56,591 nt of DNA. Source: a bacterium TMED217 (GTDB lineage: Bacteria; Fidelibacterota; Marinisomatia; Marinisomatales; UBA1611). The position numbers and the translations under genes are program-made. The stretch spans positions 1 through 56,591 of the forward strand of contig NHJO01000026.1 of the NCBI GenBank assembly GCA_002169695.1. Reading direction: 5' to 3'. The notes under the pieces were generated by a model. The model was not told the DNA's origin. It saw only the letters and a program-made list of their open reading frames with translations, and did not search any database. Positions 1 through 9,058 of this stretch are shown piece by piece. The stretch's first letter is position 1. Each line of letters opens with the position of its first letter.

Positions 1-79
1 CCGAACTCGGAAGTTAAGGCTCATTGCGCCAATGGTACTGCGCGGGAAACCAGCGTGGGAGAGTAGGAAGTTGCCGGGA
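1..79 (+). rRNA. rrf: 5S ribosomal RNA, 3' part (5' end outside window)
   Basis: The window opens inside a 5S rRNA gene. The conserved CCGAACTCGGAAGTTAAG stretch at the very start and the GGGAGAGTAGGAAGTTGCC block near 57-75 match helix III, loop E and the 3' strand of bacterial 5S rRNA. The gene lacks its first 35-40 nt, which lie left of the window. The 3' end near 79 is estimated from where the closing-stem sequence stops. The 16S and 23S genes would be expected upstream. Confidence 0.93.
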
Positions 80-85
80 ATTTTT

Positions 86-120
86 AAAAAACTCTTCTTT
101 ATAAGAAGAGTTTTTTATTT
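86..120 (+). terminator. Rho-independent terminator after 5S rRNA
   Basis: A perfect 14-bp stem (arms 86-99 and 103-116) closes a 3-nt loop and runs into a T-rich tail to 120. It starts about 7 nt after the estimated 5S end, so it should end the rRNA transcript. The stem is AT-rich at its base with a CTCTTCTT/AAGAAGAG core. It is the only strong intrinsic terminator I found in the window. Confidence 0.88.
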
Positions 121-164
121 ATAGAGTACATATTAAATTGAAATGGTTAACATATAAACAAATT

Positions 165-1343
165 ATGTATTTTAAGAAATCAATAACAATTTTTGCTATT
201 ATAATATCTATCGTTAGTAGTCTTCAATCTCAGTCATTGGATGTAGATGTTCAAGGTGAGATATATGAATATGCAACCTACTATGTTAGTAGTTTTGATG
301 TTGGAACTGGTGGGACTAATGTTCAAATATTTAATTATTCAATTGAATCAAACATATATCCTATCTATCTAAAAATACGATTTAGAGCTAGTATTATAAG
401 TCCTGGCTTGGGTATTAATAATGAAGCTACAATTGTAGAAGTTGAAACAGACCCATTTATAATACAAGATGATTTATATCTTGATAATAGAGATTTATCT
501 TCTGAATTAACATATGTTAGTGACAATTCTGGAAACCAAATTGAATTACAGGGTCAATTAATTGATGTTTTAGACCCAGCTTTATCTGAAGCAATTATGC
601 AAACCATATTAACAAGTGGAAAATTATCTGATGGTCAATATACTTTTAGTGTTTCGATATTTGCTGGGGTAAATGAAAATAATTTGTCAATGGTATTTGA
701 TGATTCGAAAACTTTTGTTATCCAATCTCAAGTTCCTATTACTTTAGAATATCCTGGAGGAGCATTAAGTGATACAACAGATAATTTGCTCTACACCAGC
801 TTTCCTATCTTTCAATGGTCTTCTGGTCCCCCTTGTGCAGGATGTGAGACATATATTAGAGTTGCTCAATTTAATTCTGACATTCATAGTGGACTTGAAG
901 ATGCAATTCAAGACCAGAGAGTTCTTCCTTCTAATCAAAGTGAAGATTGGTGGCAAATTGATAATGTAAATAGTTTTCAGTATCCTTTTAGTGGTGCATA
1001 TCCATTGGATGCTGGTAATATTTATTGTTGGCAAGTTAGAATTACACTTCCCACTACAGCTGGCTCGGAGGATATGTTTTCTCCGATATCGGCTTTTAAG
1101 ATTGGGCAAGCTGGAACTATAGAAACTAATAGTGTTATTACAGACCCCTTGTTAATGATGTTGCAACAGGCTATTCCCAATGAGTTTAATAATTATTTTG
1201 GGCAAGGTAAATCGCTTGAAGGTTTTATTCCAAATGGACAGATAGAAGTTAATGGTGTTAATGTAGATCAATCTGTAATTACCAATCTTTTGCAACAAAT
1301 AATGAGTCAGAATTATCAAATTAAATCTGTGCAGGTTGAATAA
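165..1343 (+). CDS. Secreted protein of unknown function with beta-sandwich-like domains
   Basis: I do not recognise a named family. The reading frame extends to a TTG at 138, but the ATG at 165 gives a clean start followed directly by a signal peptide (MYFKKS then a hydrophobic run ending near SLQSQS), so I use 165. The mature part is rich in Ser, Thr, Asn and aromatic residues and looks beta-rich. A central segment (about residues 195-315) reads like a fibronectin-type or Ig-like module with two close Cys (PPCAGCE) and a WQVRIT strand. The C-terminal 70 residues differ in character. It is the first gene after the 5S terminator and its stop overlaps the ATG of the FecR-domain gene by 1 nt, implying translational coupling and a shared envelope role. 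Confidence 0.7.
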   Translation: MYFKKSITIFAIIISIVSSLQSQSLDVDVQGEIYEYATYYVSSFDVGTGGTNVQIFNYSIESNIYPIYLKIRFRASIISPGLGINNEATIVEVETDPFIIQDDLYLDNRDLSSELTYVSDNSGNQIELQGQLIDVLDPALSEAIMQTILTSGKLSDGQYTFSVSIFAGVNENNLSMVFDDSKTFVIQSQVPITLEYPGGALSDTTDNLLYTSFPIFQWSSGPPCAGCETYIRVAQFNSDIHSGLEDAIQDQRVLPSNQSEDWWQIDNVNSFQYPFSGAYPLDAGNIYCWQVRITLPTTAGSEDMFSPISAFKIGQAGTIETNSVITDPLLMMLQQAIPNEFNNYFGQGKSLEGFIPNGQIEVNGVNVDQSVITNLLQQIMSQNYQIKSVQVE

Positions 1344-2026
1344 TGATGTTTTATGATTCAAGAAAAACACTGCTGACATTTATTATTCTAATAAATTGTT
1401 TTGTCTATTCTAATAAAATTGCCGTCGCGACAAAAGTAAAAGGTATTGCTGAAATAATGAAGGTAGGGAAAAAGGATTTCAATAATCTTAGAGCGGGAAG
1501 TATTCTTGAAGATGGTGATAAAATACGAACGGGTAAATCAGGGTTTGTTGCAATAATATTTATTGATGATAAATCTATGCTTAAAATCAAAGAAGATTCA
1601 GAGGCTGTTATTAACGGTAGAAAAACAACAAAAGATATATCAAAAAAAATCAATATTGATGGTGGGACAATAAGGGCGTCTATTACAAAACAAAATGTAG
1701 ACTTTGTTATTCAAACACCTACATCTGTTGCATCTGTAAAGGGAACAGATTTTTGGATGATTGTAGATGAATTACTAGGTGATCAAGTTATTGGAATTGA
1801 AGGACAGGTCAGTCTAGTGAATACTGAAACTGGTCAAGAGGTTATGATAACTACTGGAATGACTGGAAATTCTACACCAGATGGTCAATTAGGAGTTTCT
1901 GAGACGAATGCTTCATCTATTCCAGAAGATCCTAGCGATTCATCTCAAGAAGGTCCTTCGCAGTTAAGGATTTATCTAGAGGGTCCAAATGGTGAGCAAA
2001 AAGTATTTATTATTGATTATCAATAA
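1343..2026 (+). CDS. FecR-domain periplasmic protein
   Basis: The 227-residue product has an N-terminal signal peptide (hydrophobic run about residues 9-22), then a FecR-type domain over about residues 27-150. Hallmarks are the AGSILEDGDKIRTGKSGFV stretch and the later TPTSVASVKGTDFW motif, both typical of FecR beta-strand repeats. The tail from about 180 is acidic, low-complexity and Ser/Pro-rich. FecR domains sit in the periplasm; in TonB systems they relay signals to sigma factors, but here no sigma or TonB receptor gene is adjacent. Instead the gene lies between a secreted protein (TAATG overlap) and a predicted outer-membrane barrel, upstream of a CHASE2 cyclase. Two in-frame ATGs (1343, 1346) are possible starts. 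Confidence 0.82.
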   Translation: MMFYDSRKTLLTFIILINCFVYSNKIAVATKVKGIAEIMKVGKKDFNNLRAGSILEDGDKIRTGKSGFVAIIFIDDKSMLKIKEDSEAVINGRKTTKDISKKINIDGGTIRASITKQNVDFVIQTPTSVASVKGTDFWMIVDELLGDQVIGIEGQVSLVNTETGQEVMITTGMTGNSTPDGQLGVSETNASSIPEDPSDSSQEGPSQLRIYLEGPNGEQKVFIIDYQ

Positions 2027-2067
2027 TTTTTTCTTTTATAAAAAATAAATCAAGTAAAATTATAACC

Positions 2068-4878
2068 ATGTCGTTGCTCAGCAATAGGTTTATTATCATT
2101 ATTTCTCTATTATGCATGAATAATGCTATTCATGGTCAATCTACTAATCAATATTATCATAAAAATCCGAGCATTGTTAATTCTGGGGAAGATATAAATA
2201 TATCTGTTACATTATTTATTACAGATCCAGTTGTATCAGGTATGTTGTTTTTTAGATCTAAGGGGCAAATGAGTTACCAGGAAATTTCTATGCAATATGT
2301 TAATGGAAATTGGGAGGGCGTCATACCTAGCAGAAACGTGGATTCAGATGGAATAGAATATGTGGTAATTTTACATAAAAAGTTATGGGGACGTATATCA
2401 GTTCCTAATAATGAGAATCCATTTAAAAATCCGTTATTTATAAATGTTTTAAGTAAAAAGTCCGAACGACAAATAATTGATGCACCAAAAATAAATAAAA
2501 TTCAGAGCGATAACTATGTTGACGCAGATATATTGATATTATCTCCAGAATCTGGGTCTATTAATAGACCAGATGAGGTTGTTATTGCTGTATCTTTATT
2601 TAATACTGAGGCTGTAGATACAATTAGTTATAGAGTTTTGATTGATGGTAAAGATTATACCAAAAGGTCTATATTGGATGATGGTATTTTAACGTTAACA
2701 CCAACCGAATTATCTATTGGGCCTCATTTTGTTAGGTTGTTATTTAAAACTTCTTATGGATTAGATATTACTCCAGTTGAATGGTCGTTTAATATTACTA
2801 AAGCCATGATAAATGTTTCTCAGTCATTTAGATATAAAGGTAATATAGGGGCGAATAATTCAAATACTTCAGCATCGGGAGTTGGCATAGAAGAACAATC
2901 GCATAATGGAAAAATAGATGGTGAGCTTAGTTGGATTAAAGCGAGGTATTCTTATCGTAATAGTTCAAGGGAGTCTAGTTTTATTCAACCCCTTAATAGA
3001 GAAACATTGACTTTACAGGTCACTGATTATTTAAAATTAGAGTATGGTGATGTATATCCTTCTTTATCTCCTTTTTTATTAGATGGGAAACGAGTAAGGG
3101 GGCGTCATATTCACATCGACTTACCTTGGTTAGACTTTCAATACGTTAATGGTAATTTAAATGAACAAGTAAACTACAAAAGTGGTAAAGTAGATGGTGG
3201 ATATATATTCTTAGCGAACAATACTGAGATTAACCCTGATGGAAGTAGAATCTTTAATTTGAATAGGACTGGATATACATTCCCTCAGAGTATTAGCGCT
3301 GCCCGTCTTTCATTTACTGTTTTCAGCTTATTTAGTGGAGGACTACATTTTTTAAAGGCACGTGACAATTTTGATGAGATGCCCATGAGTATAAGTGACC
3401 AGGAAATGTTTACATTTACTGCAATAGACTCCACCTTAGATTCAGCATATATTTTTAATGAATTAATTAATGATAATAGTGAATACAAATATGGTGATTT
3501 TAAACAATTATCTTTATCTAATGGTGATTCAATAATGATTCCAGAAAATAATTGGGTTGGTGTAAAACCAAGAGAGAATTTTGTGGCTGGTTTTAATTTT
3601 GAGACTGCATTAGATAATAGAAATATTATTTTTCAATTAGCATGGAATTATAGTTTGACGAATAATAATATTTGGAATGGCCCTTTAACACTAGATGAGC
3701 TTGATACAAAGTTAGATAGCTTAAAAGACGGTAAGATTTTAGATGTTTCATTAGATGGCGTTCCTGATCCTGATGATTATAAAAATCTTTTTACAATAAA
3801 TGAATTTATGACTCCTTTTTCTCCAGTTGATCCAGTGACAATGCAAAAAAATCCATTTCGGGCTATAATTAACATGCCATCCTCTGCTTTACATGTAAGA
3901 TTAAAGGGTAGTTATACTTTAAATAATTTATTGGTAGAGTACAAGCAAGTTGGACCAGAGTTTTATACCTTTGGTAATCCATATATGACAAATAATATAA
4001 GGGAGTTTACAATAAAAGATAGGCTTGCTCTTCTTGGTCGGAGGTTGATGTTTGTCGTAGGCTATAGCAAAAAAGATAATAAATTAGGTGAAACCGTTTT
4101 AAATCCACTTAAAACGAATACCCTCATGCTGAATACGACATTAGTACCAGGCCCAGGTGCGCCTTCGATAGTTTTCAATATGCAAATAATTGGTAAAAAC
4201 AATGGTGTGGATTCAGTTGAGGTCGATTCATTGGGACAGTTTTTAAAAGATAATAGAGAAGATTCCAGGGCATTAAATACTTTAGTTTCAATAAATATGC
4301 CAGGTAGTTTGGGACCAATAAGTAATACGATAGCAGTTAATTATAATTCAATTACTTATAAAGATATTATTGCGACAGATGAAAAATATTTAGATAGTCC
4401 ACGTCAAGATGACTTTCTTTTCCAAAAATCTGATACTAGAACATTTTCAGCAAATATTTCAAGTAGATTTCCCTTTCCATTGCGTACTGTTTTAAATTTC
4501 AATAAAACACAAATTTTTATGCCGATGATAGATCAAAATTTTATCGTGACTAAAAATGAAATAGCCTGGACATCAGTAGGCATTAATTGCACCTATTCTT
4601 TAAAAAACAATAGTATTCGTATAAGTTCTGGTGCCGATTATATGACAAATGGGACGGATGAAAGTTCTGTACAGATTGTTGGATTAAAATTGGGAGTTGA
4701 TTGGGATATTATCAATAATTTGGTTTTTAGTGCAAAAAGCAATATGAGGTTAAATAGAATTAAAGCAAATGAGGATGACGGAATAGATAATGATAATGAT
4801 GGAAAGACTGATAATAGAGGTGAAATCTGGTCTACAAGTAATTCTGGTTTGATCTTTTCAATGAATTATAGGTTCTGA
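2068..4878 (+). CDS. Predicted outer-membrane beta-barrel protein with N-terminal Ig-like domains
   Basis: The 936-residue product starts with a signal peptide ending near the HGQS segment. Residues about 25-115 and 155-240 look like two Ig-like or E-set domains (for example SPESGSINRPDEVVIAVSLF). From about 245 onward there are many alternating amphipathic strands with aromatic ends, and the protein ends in ...MNYRF, a terminal Phe as in BAM-inserted barrels. Close to the C-terminus (about 902-918) is an acidic Asp/Asn-rich loop resembling a calcium-binding thrombospondin type 3 repeat. The stop overlaps the start of the cyclase gene by 1 nt. Function is unknown; it may be a surface sensor or porin-like partner of the FecR protein. 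The barrel call is by pattern, not homology. Confidence 0.68.
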   Translation: MSLLSNRFIIIISLLCMNNAIHGQSTNQYYHKNPSIVNSGEDINISVTLFITDPVVSGMLFFRSKGQMSYQEISMQYVNGNWEGVIPSRNVDSDGIEYVVILHKKLWGRISVPNNENPFKNPLFINVLSKKSERQIIDAPKINKIQSDNYVDADILILSPESGSINRPDEVVIAVSLFNTEAVDTISYRVLIDGKDYTKRSILDDGILTLTPTELSIGPHFVRLLFKTSYGLDITPVEWSFNITKAMINVSQSFRYKGNIGANNSNTSASGVGIEEQSHNGKIDGELSWIKARYSYRNSSRESSFIQPLNRETLTLQVTDYLKLEYGDVYPSLSPFLLDGKRVRGRHIHIDLPWLDFQYVNGNLNEQVNYKSGKVDGGYIFLANNTEINPDGSRIFNLNRTGYTFPQSISAARLSFTVFSLFSGGLHFLKARDNFDEMPMSISDQEMFTFTAIDSTLDSAYIFNELINDNSEYKYGDFKQLSLSNGDSIMIPENNWVGVKPRENFVAGFNFETALDNRNIIFQLAWNYSLTNNNIWNGPLTLDELDTKLDSLKDGKILDVSLDGVPDPDDYKNLFTINEFMTPFSPVDPVTMQKNPFRAIINMPSSALHVRLKGSYTLNNLLVEYKQVGPEFYTFGNPYMTNNIREFTIKDRLALLGRRLMFVVGYSKKDNKLGETVLNPLKTNTLMLNTTLVPGPGAPSIVFNMQIIGKNNGVDSVEVDSLGQFLKDNREDSRALNTLVSINMPGSLGPISNTIAVNYNSITYKDIIATDEKYLDSPRQDDFLFQKSDTRTFSANISSRFPFPLRTVLNFNKTQIFMPMIDQNFIVTKNEIAWTSVGINCTYSLKNNSIRISSGADYMTNGTDESSVQIVGLKLGVDWDIINNLVFSAKSNMRLNRIKANEDDGIDNDNDGKTDNRGEIWSTSNSGLIFSMNYRF

Positions 4879-7436
4879 TGGAACGTATTAAAAATTATAT
4901 AATTGCTCATAAAATTGACTTGAGTTTAACTCTAGGTTCAATTCTACTAACTTGTTTAATGCATTGGCTGGGTTTTTTTGATTTTTTAGAATTAAAAACA
5001 TATGATTATAGATTTAATTATGTTCGTGGTCCATTAACAGGGTGGAGAGCTTCTGACTCGACAGTTATTAATTTAGGAACAGATGTTGTCCTTGTTGATG
5101 TAGATGATGAGACATGGCGTATACTTTCAGAGGGTAATATTATATGGCCATATCCAAGAGGTGACATTTGGGCAAAAGTAGTAAATAATTTATCCTTAGC
5201 CGGTGCTAAGGTTGTTGGTTTTGATATACAATTTGATTCCCCAGATGCGCGATCAACATATCTAAGAAACGTTAGTAATAATTGGCCTTCAGATTTAAGG
5301 CAGCATATCCCCGGTCATGGAGATGTGATTTTTTCAGATGCTATTAGAAATGCACATTTAAAGGGAACTCGAGTTGTAATGAATACAAAAATGGTACGTG
5401 AGCCATTGACAACGCCATCTCAATATATTGCTGAACCAGTAAAATTGATTATGGAAGCAAATCCTAGTACTGGACTTATTAATGATATAAAAGATATAGA
5501 TAATTTTTCAAGAGAATATAGTATTGCTGGTTTTTTTGATGATGATATAGAAAGGAGCAAACCATATTTTACATTAGGGCTGAGTTGTGTACAACAGTAT
5601 TATGGGATAGCTGACACTACAGAGCTAATTTGGGAAAGAGAAAACTTATTATGGAAGTTCGGTCCTTTATCAATACCGGCTCATGGGAAAACCAATAATT
5701 TTTTAGTGAATTATTATGGTCCGCCATCAGGTTATAAGCTTTCAAATACTGATTATCCCCCGTGGAATACTTTCCCAAGGTTTTCTTTATATCAAATACT
5801 TGATACAAGAGAGTTTGAATTGCCTGGGGATAATGATTTAGATTGGATGAGTCAATTTATACCTGGAGAAATACCGGATTGGATATTAGCTATTGAAGAC
5901 GATAATGAGAGAATTGAAATGATGCAAATAATGGGGATTGGCTCAAATTTTGATGTTACAAAATCACCTTTTTATAATAAGATTGTCATTATTGGTGCAT
6001 CTGTGGAGGTATTGCATGATGTCAAATCGACACCCTTTTATAATTATTTAGGCCAGACGCAGGATACGCCAGGTATGGAGACACATGCAAATGCAATTCA
6101 AACTATGTTGCACAATAATTATATTAGTGTTTTTGGATCTCGCATTACAAGACTTTTGGTTGATGGTAGGTTTTATCCATCAGTACATTTTTTGGTTATT
6201 TCTTTTTTATGTGTTATTGCATACATCATTTTTAGGAAGCTTGATGTTCATCCTATTTTAGCAGGGTTTATCATAATTTTAGAAATTGGAATTTATGTTG
6301 GTTTAGCTTTGGGGTTTTTTGCTAATGATATTTTATGGATGCTTAAAACTATGATATCAAGTATAATACCAAACTCAATTCATGAATATTTTTATGATAG
6401 CCTTTTAGTTCGTCTTCCTGAACCAGGTAAAACGTATGTAATGCCGATAGTCGCACCAATAGCTGGTATTTTTTTAACATATGGGAGTAATGTTATTTTT
6501 CAATTTTTGCATGAGCAAAAAGATAAGACGTTTCTAAAAGAAACTTTTGGAACATATATATCACCAGACTTAATAGATGAAATGTATGAACAAAAACAAG
6601 CACCAGAATTAGGAGGCGTCCAGGATTATCATACTGCATTTTTTAGTGATATTCAAAATTTTTCTACTTTTTCAGAAAAATTAGAACCAGATAAAATGGT
6701 CAAGCTAATGAATGAATATTTAACTGAGATGACAGACGTATTGTTAGAGCATCAAGGAACATTAGATAAATATATTGGTGATGCGATTGTTGCGTTTTAT
6801 GGTGCACCTGCACCAGTTAAAGACCAAGAAAAAAAAGCTTGTTCAACGGCACTTGTTATGAGAAACAGGTTAGATGACCTTCGAAATAAATGGCAAAAAG
6901 AAAATGACTGGCCTGATATAGTGTATAGCATGCAGCATAGGATAGGGTTGAACTCTGGTCAAATGGTTACCGGTAACATGGGGTCAGAGATGCGTATGAA
7001 TTATACAATGATGGGTGACACTGTTAATCTTGCAGCTCGTCTGGAGCCTGCAGCTAAGCAGTATGGGGTATATATATTTGTTGGTGAAAATATATATAAA
7101 GCATCAAATGATAAATATGTATTTCGATTTTTAGATTTTTTAAGTGTGAAAGGTAAGAATATACCTGTAAAAACATATGAGCTTATTGAGACAAGAGATT
7201 TAATTAATAAAAAATCATTAGATCTTATAGAAACTTTTGAAAAAGGGTTAGATTATTACTTTAAGCAAGACTGGGAAAATGCGTTAGAATATTTTCAAAA
7301 ATCACAAAAATTAGAAGATAAATTCGTTGGTCGTGATACAAATCCATCAGAAGTTTTTATTAAAAGATGTAAGTATTTTTTATCAGATCCTCCTAAAAAT
7401 GATTGGGATGGGGTTTGGAGGATGACTACTAAATAA
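4878..7436 (+). CDS. CHASE2-domain adenylate cyclase, class III
   Basis: The 852-residue membrane protein predicted to make cAMP has one N-terminal membrane helix (about 13-36), a large extracytoplasmic CHASE2 sensor (about 40-425, with the VDVDDETW and WPYPRG landmarks), and three membrane helices (about 430-455, 458-485, 520-548). A cytoplasmic class III cyclase domain follows (about 575-770). Both metal-binding Asp are present (D591 in FFSDIQNFS and D635 in KYIGDAIVAF). K631 and D714 fit the adenine-selecting pair, and N717 and R721 (GDTVNLAARLE) fit the transition-state residues, so ATP rather than GTP is the likely substrate. A short helical tail follows. It starts inside the stop codon of the barrel gene (TGATG), tying sensing outside to cAMP inside. 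Confidence 0.9.
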   Translation: MERIKNYIIAHKIDLSLTLGSILLTCLMHWLGFFDFLELKTYDYRFNYVRGPLTGWRASDSTVINLGTDVVLVDVDDETWRILSEGNIIWPYPRGDIWAKVVNNLSLAGAKVVGFDIQFDSPDARSTYLRNVSNNWPSDLRQHIPGHGDVIFSDAIRNAHLKGTRVVMNTKMVREPLTTPSQYIAEPVKLIMEANPSTGLINDIKDIDNFSREYSIAGFFDDDIERSKPYFTLGLSCVQQYYGIADTTELIWERENLLWKFGPLSIPAHGKTNNFLVNYYGPPSGYKLSNTDYPPWNTFPRFSLYQILDTREFELPGDNDLDWMSQFIPGEIPDWILAIEDDNERIEMMQIMGIGSNFDVTKSPFYNKIVIIGASVEVLHDVKSTPFYNYLGQTQDTPGMETHANAIQTMLHNNYISVFGSRITRLLVDGRFYPSVHFLVISFLCVIAYIIFRKLDVHPILAGFIIILEIGIYVGLALGFFANDILWMLKTMISSIIPNSIHEYFYDSLLVRLPEPGKTYVMPIVAPIAGIFLTYGSNVIFQFLHEQKDKTFLKETFGTYISPDLIDEMYEQKQAPELGGVQDYHTAFFSDIQNFSTFSEKLEPDKMVKLMNEYLTEMTDVLLEHQGTLDKYIGDAIVAFYGAPAPVKDQEKKACSTALVMRNRLDDLRNKWQKENDWPDIVYSMQHRIGLNSGQMVTGNMGSEMRMNYTMMGDTVNLAARLEPAAKQYGVYIFVGENIYKASNDKYVFRFLDFLSVKGKNIPVKTYELIETRDLINKKSLDLIETFEKGLDYYFKQDWENALEYFQKSQKLEDKFVGRDTNPSEVFIKRCKYFLSDPPKNDWDGVWRMTTK

Positions 7437-7454
7437 ATATAATATTTTAAACAA

Positions 7455-7467
7455 CAACTAATAGTTG
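7455..7467. promoter_or_regulatory. Short perfect dyad between cyclase and PorX-like genes
   Basis: The 13-nt CAACTAATAGTTG is a perfect inverted repeat about its central A at 7461, with partial extension on both sides (AA.../...GTT). It lies in the 65-nt gap 7437-7501, one of the larger gaps in an otherwise overlapping gene train. The spacing is too tight for a full 6-bp hairpin but suits a dimeric DNA-binding site. No clear -35/-10 pair can be assigned in this AT-rich sequence, so the role is a guess. Confidence 0.25.
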
Positions 7468-7501
7468 GTTGAAAAATATTAATGAAAATATAATTTATGT
7501 T

Positions 7502-9058
7502 ATGAATTCAAAAGGTCACATACTATGGATAGATGATGAAATTCATCACCTAAAACCACATATTCTTTTTTTAGAGACTAGAGGTTATAAAATTACTACT
7601 GCTACTAATGGAAATGACGCAGATATTTTAAATCAAACTAATAGATATGACTTAATTTTGTTGGATCAAACCATGCCTGGGTTAGATGGGATTGATACTT
7701 TAAAAAAAATAAAAAAAAATCGAATCTCTATCCCTGTGATTATGGTAACTAAATCAGAGGATGAGTGGTTGATGGATGAAGCGATATCTCAACAAATAAA
7801 TCAATTTTTAATTAAACCTGTAAGCCCGAATCAAATATTGAGTGCATGTAAACAAATTCTTGAAAAGAATAAAATTATTGAGGATAGAACGACATCAGAT
7901 TATTTAAAAGATTTTCAAAGAATTAATGATGAATTGCATAGTATGCTTACAATTAATGACTGGTGGGATTTATATGTAAGGCTAGTAAACTGGCAATTAA
8001 AATTTGAAGATCATGATGATACAAGTTTGAGCAATATTCTTTTTGAGCAGATGCAAAGCTGTAATAAAGAATTTTCGAATTTCATTGAAAATAATTATGA
8101 AGAGATATTGAAAAAAAATAACGATTCGATATTATCTCCAGGTGTATTTAAAAATCATATATTACCATTAATAAATGATAAAAATAAAGTCTGTTTAATA
8201 GTCGTTGATTGTATGAGATTCGACCAGCTACTTTCAGTATCTCCTTATTTAGAGTCATTATTTGATATAGAATTATCATATCATTTATCATTGCTACCTT
8301 CTGCAACTCCGTATTCTAGAAATGCAATTTTCTCTGGATTATATCCTGACGAACTAATTAAAAAGTATCCTAAGCAAAAAAAACTTTTTACAAATCATGA
8401 AAATGGATTAAATAAATATGAATATGATTTTTTATTAGATCAATTAGATAGACATAATGTCAATAACAAACGTGTCCATTATCATAAAATTTGGGCGGTT
8501 GAAGAAGGAATGAGATTCAGCAAAAAAATAAATAATCATCTTGAAAATGATTTTCTAGCCCTAGTTATTAATTTTGTTGATATGTTAGCTCATGATAGCT
8601 CAAAGATGGATGTATTGAAAGAAATTGTTCCTGATGAATCGGGGTATAGGTTAACTGTAAAATCTTGGTTTGAAAATTCATGGTTTAATGATGTTTTAAA
8701 AGCTTTAAGTAAAAGTGACTTTCAAGTGGTTATTACAAGCGATCATGGTAGTGTTAGAGTAAATAAAGATATAATGGTATCAGCAGATAGAGATGCTTCT
8801 AGTGGTATTAGATATAAATATGGAAGGAATCTAAAAACAAAAAATAAGAATGCATTTGTGATAAATGAGCCACAGAAATACAGGTTACCTATTCTTGGGC
8901 CACAGTTTAATTATTTAATTGCAAAAAATGATGCCTATTTTTTATATCCTAATGATGCTAATAAATATAAAAATAAGTTAAAAAGTTCTTTTCAACATGG
9001 AGGAATTTCCATGGAGGAGCTACTAGTTCCAGTCTTAACAATGAAAGGTCATAGATAA
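7502..9058 (+). CDS. porX: PorX-like response regulator with PglZ phosphatase-fold output domain
   Basis: The 518-residue protein has a CheY-like receiver (about 1-125) with acidic pair D11/D12, phosphoacceptor D55, T83 and K105. A helical linker is followed by a PglZ domain of the alkaline phosphatase superfamily (about 225-515). Visible active-site elements are VVDCMRFD (D236), T269 in the ATPYSRN nucleophile region, H364/D365, SDHGS (D414, H415) and H499 near the end. PorX of Porphyromonas has this architecture, acts as a zinc phosphodiesterase on nucleotides, and regulates type IX secretion with PorY. The frame opens at a TTG (7469), but PorX-family proteins begin just before the ILWIDDE strand, so I use ATG 7502. 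No kinase gene is adjacent. The stop overlaps tsaE by 1 nt. Confidence 0.86.
   Translation: MNSKGHILWIDDEIHHLKPHILFLETRGYKITTATNGNDADILNQTNRYDLILLDQTMPGLDGIDTLKKIKKNRISIPVIMVTKSEDEWLMDEAISQQINQFLIKPVSPNQILSACKQILEKNKIIEDRTTSDYLKDFQRINDELHSMLTINDWWDLYVRLVNWQLKFEDHDDTSLSNILFEQMQSCNKEFSNFIENNYEEILKKNNDSILSPGVFKNHILPLINDKNKVCLIVVDCMRFDQLLSVSPYLESLFDIELSYHLSLLPSATPYSRNAIFSGLYPDELIKKYPKQKKLFTNHENGLNKYEYDFLLDQLDRHNVNNKRVHYHKIWAVEEGMRFSKKINNHLENDFLALVINFVDMLAHDSSKMDVLKEIVPDESGYRLTVKSWFENSWFNDVLKALSKSDFQVVITSDHGSVRVNKDIMVSADRDASSGIRYKYGRNLKTKNKNAFVINEPQKYRLPILGPQFNYLIAKNDAYFLYPNDANKYKNKLKSSFQHGGISMEELLVPVLTMKGHR

Noticed and set aside
1343-2026. FecR protein as part of a TonB-sigma iron uptake system
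   Set aside because: No sigma factor, TonB receptor or siderophore gene is adjacent; the neighbouring genes are a barrel without a plug domain and a CHASE2 cyclase.
7502-9058. PglZ protein as part of a BREX or phage growth limitation defence system
   Set aside because: BREX PglZ is not fused to a receiver domain, and no BrxC, PglX, BrxL or other defence gene lies nearby. The receiver-PglZ fusion is of PorX type.
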